Shown: in pieces, positions 4,682 to 5,028 of the stretch
How positions within the stretch are numbered: position 1 is the first letter of the stretch
How the letters are laid out: each line of letters begins with the position of its first letter
Assembly: GCA_900553825.1 (NCBI GenBank)
Contig: USEV01000071.1
Span: forward strand, 1-5,028
Length of the DNA: 5,028 nucleotides
Direction: 5' to 3'
Source: an uncultured Eubacteriales bacterium
Lineage (GTDB): Bacteria; Bacillota; Clostridia; Christensenellales; CAG-917
Position numbers and translations under genes: made by a program
The notes under the pieces: model-generated
Told to the model about the DNA's origin: nothing
The model's input: the letters and a program-made list of their open reading frames with translations, nothing else
The model's database searches: none

Positions 4682-5028
4682 ATGAAAAAGAAAGAGGTAA
4701 AAAGAGTTGTCGAAGTGAACACGGATGCTCCCGCTCCCGCGGAGGAGAGGGAACATCCCCGCAAGCGCGCAAAAGCCAGGCGCACCGCAAAGGCGGTGGC
4801 GGGCGGACTGACGGCGGCGGTCGTCGTCGGCGCGATAGCCGGGCTTTCCGTGGCGCTGGTGTACAGCGAGAACATGAACAAACTGCGGGCGGAATATATG
4901 AACGAGATGGAAGGCGTCTACGCCCGCAACTACTACGACCTGCTCGACAGCGCGAACGACCTTGATGTCAAGCTGGCGAAGCTGGCGGCGGCAAACACGG
5001 CGGCGGCACAGCGCGAGATACTCTATGA
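4682..5028 (+). CDS. ypeB: Germination protein YpeB (N-terminal part, cut by window end)
   Basis: Only the first 115 codons are present; the frame is still open at the window end. YpeB is needed for SleB to accumulate and stay in place in the spore, and the two proteins depend on each other. The visible part has a short, basic, cytoplasmic head (MKKKEVKRVVEV, then RKRAKARR at 27-34) and one membrane helix at ~38-61 (AVAGGLTAAVVVGAIAGLSVALVY). Beyond it is a helical region, YARNYYDLLDSANDLDVKLAKLAAANT (80-106), matching the family pattern in which Tyr-rich and Leu/Lys-rich repeats follow the anchor. The head is longer than in B. subtilis, where the protein starts almost directly with the membrane helix; residues 10-34 are rich in Pro, Ala, Glu and Arg. 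Identification rests on this pattern plus the position directly after sleB. The C-terminal PepSY-type repeats lie outside the window. Confidence 0.85.
   Translation, partial: MKKKEVKRVVEVNTDAPAPAEEREHPRKRAKARRTAKAVAGGLTAAVVVGAIAGLSVALVYSENMNKLRAEYMNEMEGVYARNYYDLLDSANDLDVKLAKLAAANTAAAQREILY

Noticed and set aside
3910..4881. Minus-strand 323-residue frame
   Set aside because: Antisense to sleB and ypeB, which are identified by family motifs; it is very rich in Arg and Ala without domain features.
1..5028. CRISPR arrays, insertion sequences, tRNA or rRNA genes, phage or defence genes
   Set aside because: No regularly spaced repeats, transposase-like frames, or recognisable structural RNA sequence were seen; nearly all of the DNA is accounted for by ordinary metabolic and spore genes.

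Overview
The window looks like the end of a metagenome-assembled contig from an endospore-forming Firmicute, probably a Clostridia-class gut-type lineage with fairly high GC (roughly 55-60% by eye). The spore genes (spoIIR, sleB, ypeB), strong AGGAGG ribosome-binding sites and a two-gene (split) transketolase all point that way. The species cannot be named from this sequence.

Layout. Positions 1-53 are not biological: they are an Illumina Nextera i7 adapter with its mosaic end, left on the contig edge. From 54 to 2631 a minus-strand operon, read right to left, holds the transketolase N-terminal subunit (1792-2631), the transketolase C-terminal subunit (770-1780) and an unrecognised protein cut off by the contig end (54-756). 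It is driven by a near-consensus sigma-A promoter (TTGACT-17-TATAAT) with an imperfect palindrome lying on the expected transcription start. Divergent from it, on the plus strand, is a 138-residue all-helical protein of unknown function (2832-3248), ending at a strong hairpin terminator (3266-3293) that also works in the opposite direction.

The right third is a sporulation/germination cluster. spoIIR is on the minus strand (3321-3881). Divergent from it are sleB (3964-4656) and the start of ypeB (4682 to the window end). SpoIIR is the forespore-made signal that triggers sigma-E activation in the mother cell. SleB and YpeB are deposited during sporulation and degrade spore cortex at germination. 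An 82-bp divergent control region separates the two arms and contains a small inverted repeat (TATAC-5-GTATA).

The transketolase pair serves the non-oxidative pentose phosphate pathway or a related ketol-transfer reaction. I see no functional link between it and the spore genes. Apart from the truncated end, the genes look intact. I found no mobile element, CRISPR array, tRNA or rRNA, and no convincing new system. The items most worth checking are the unknown third gene of the transketolase operon, the palindrome at its promoter, the shared spoIIR/sleB control region, and the adapter, which needs trimming.
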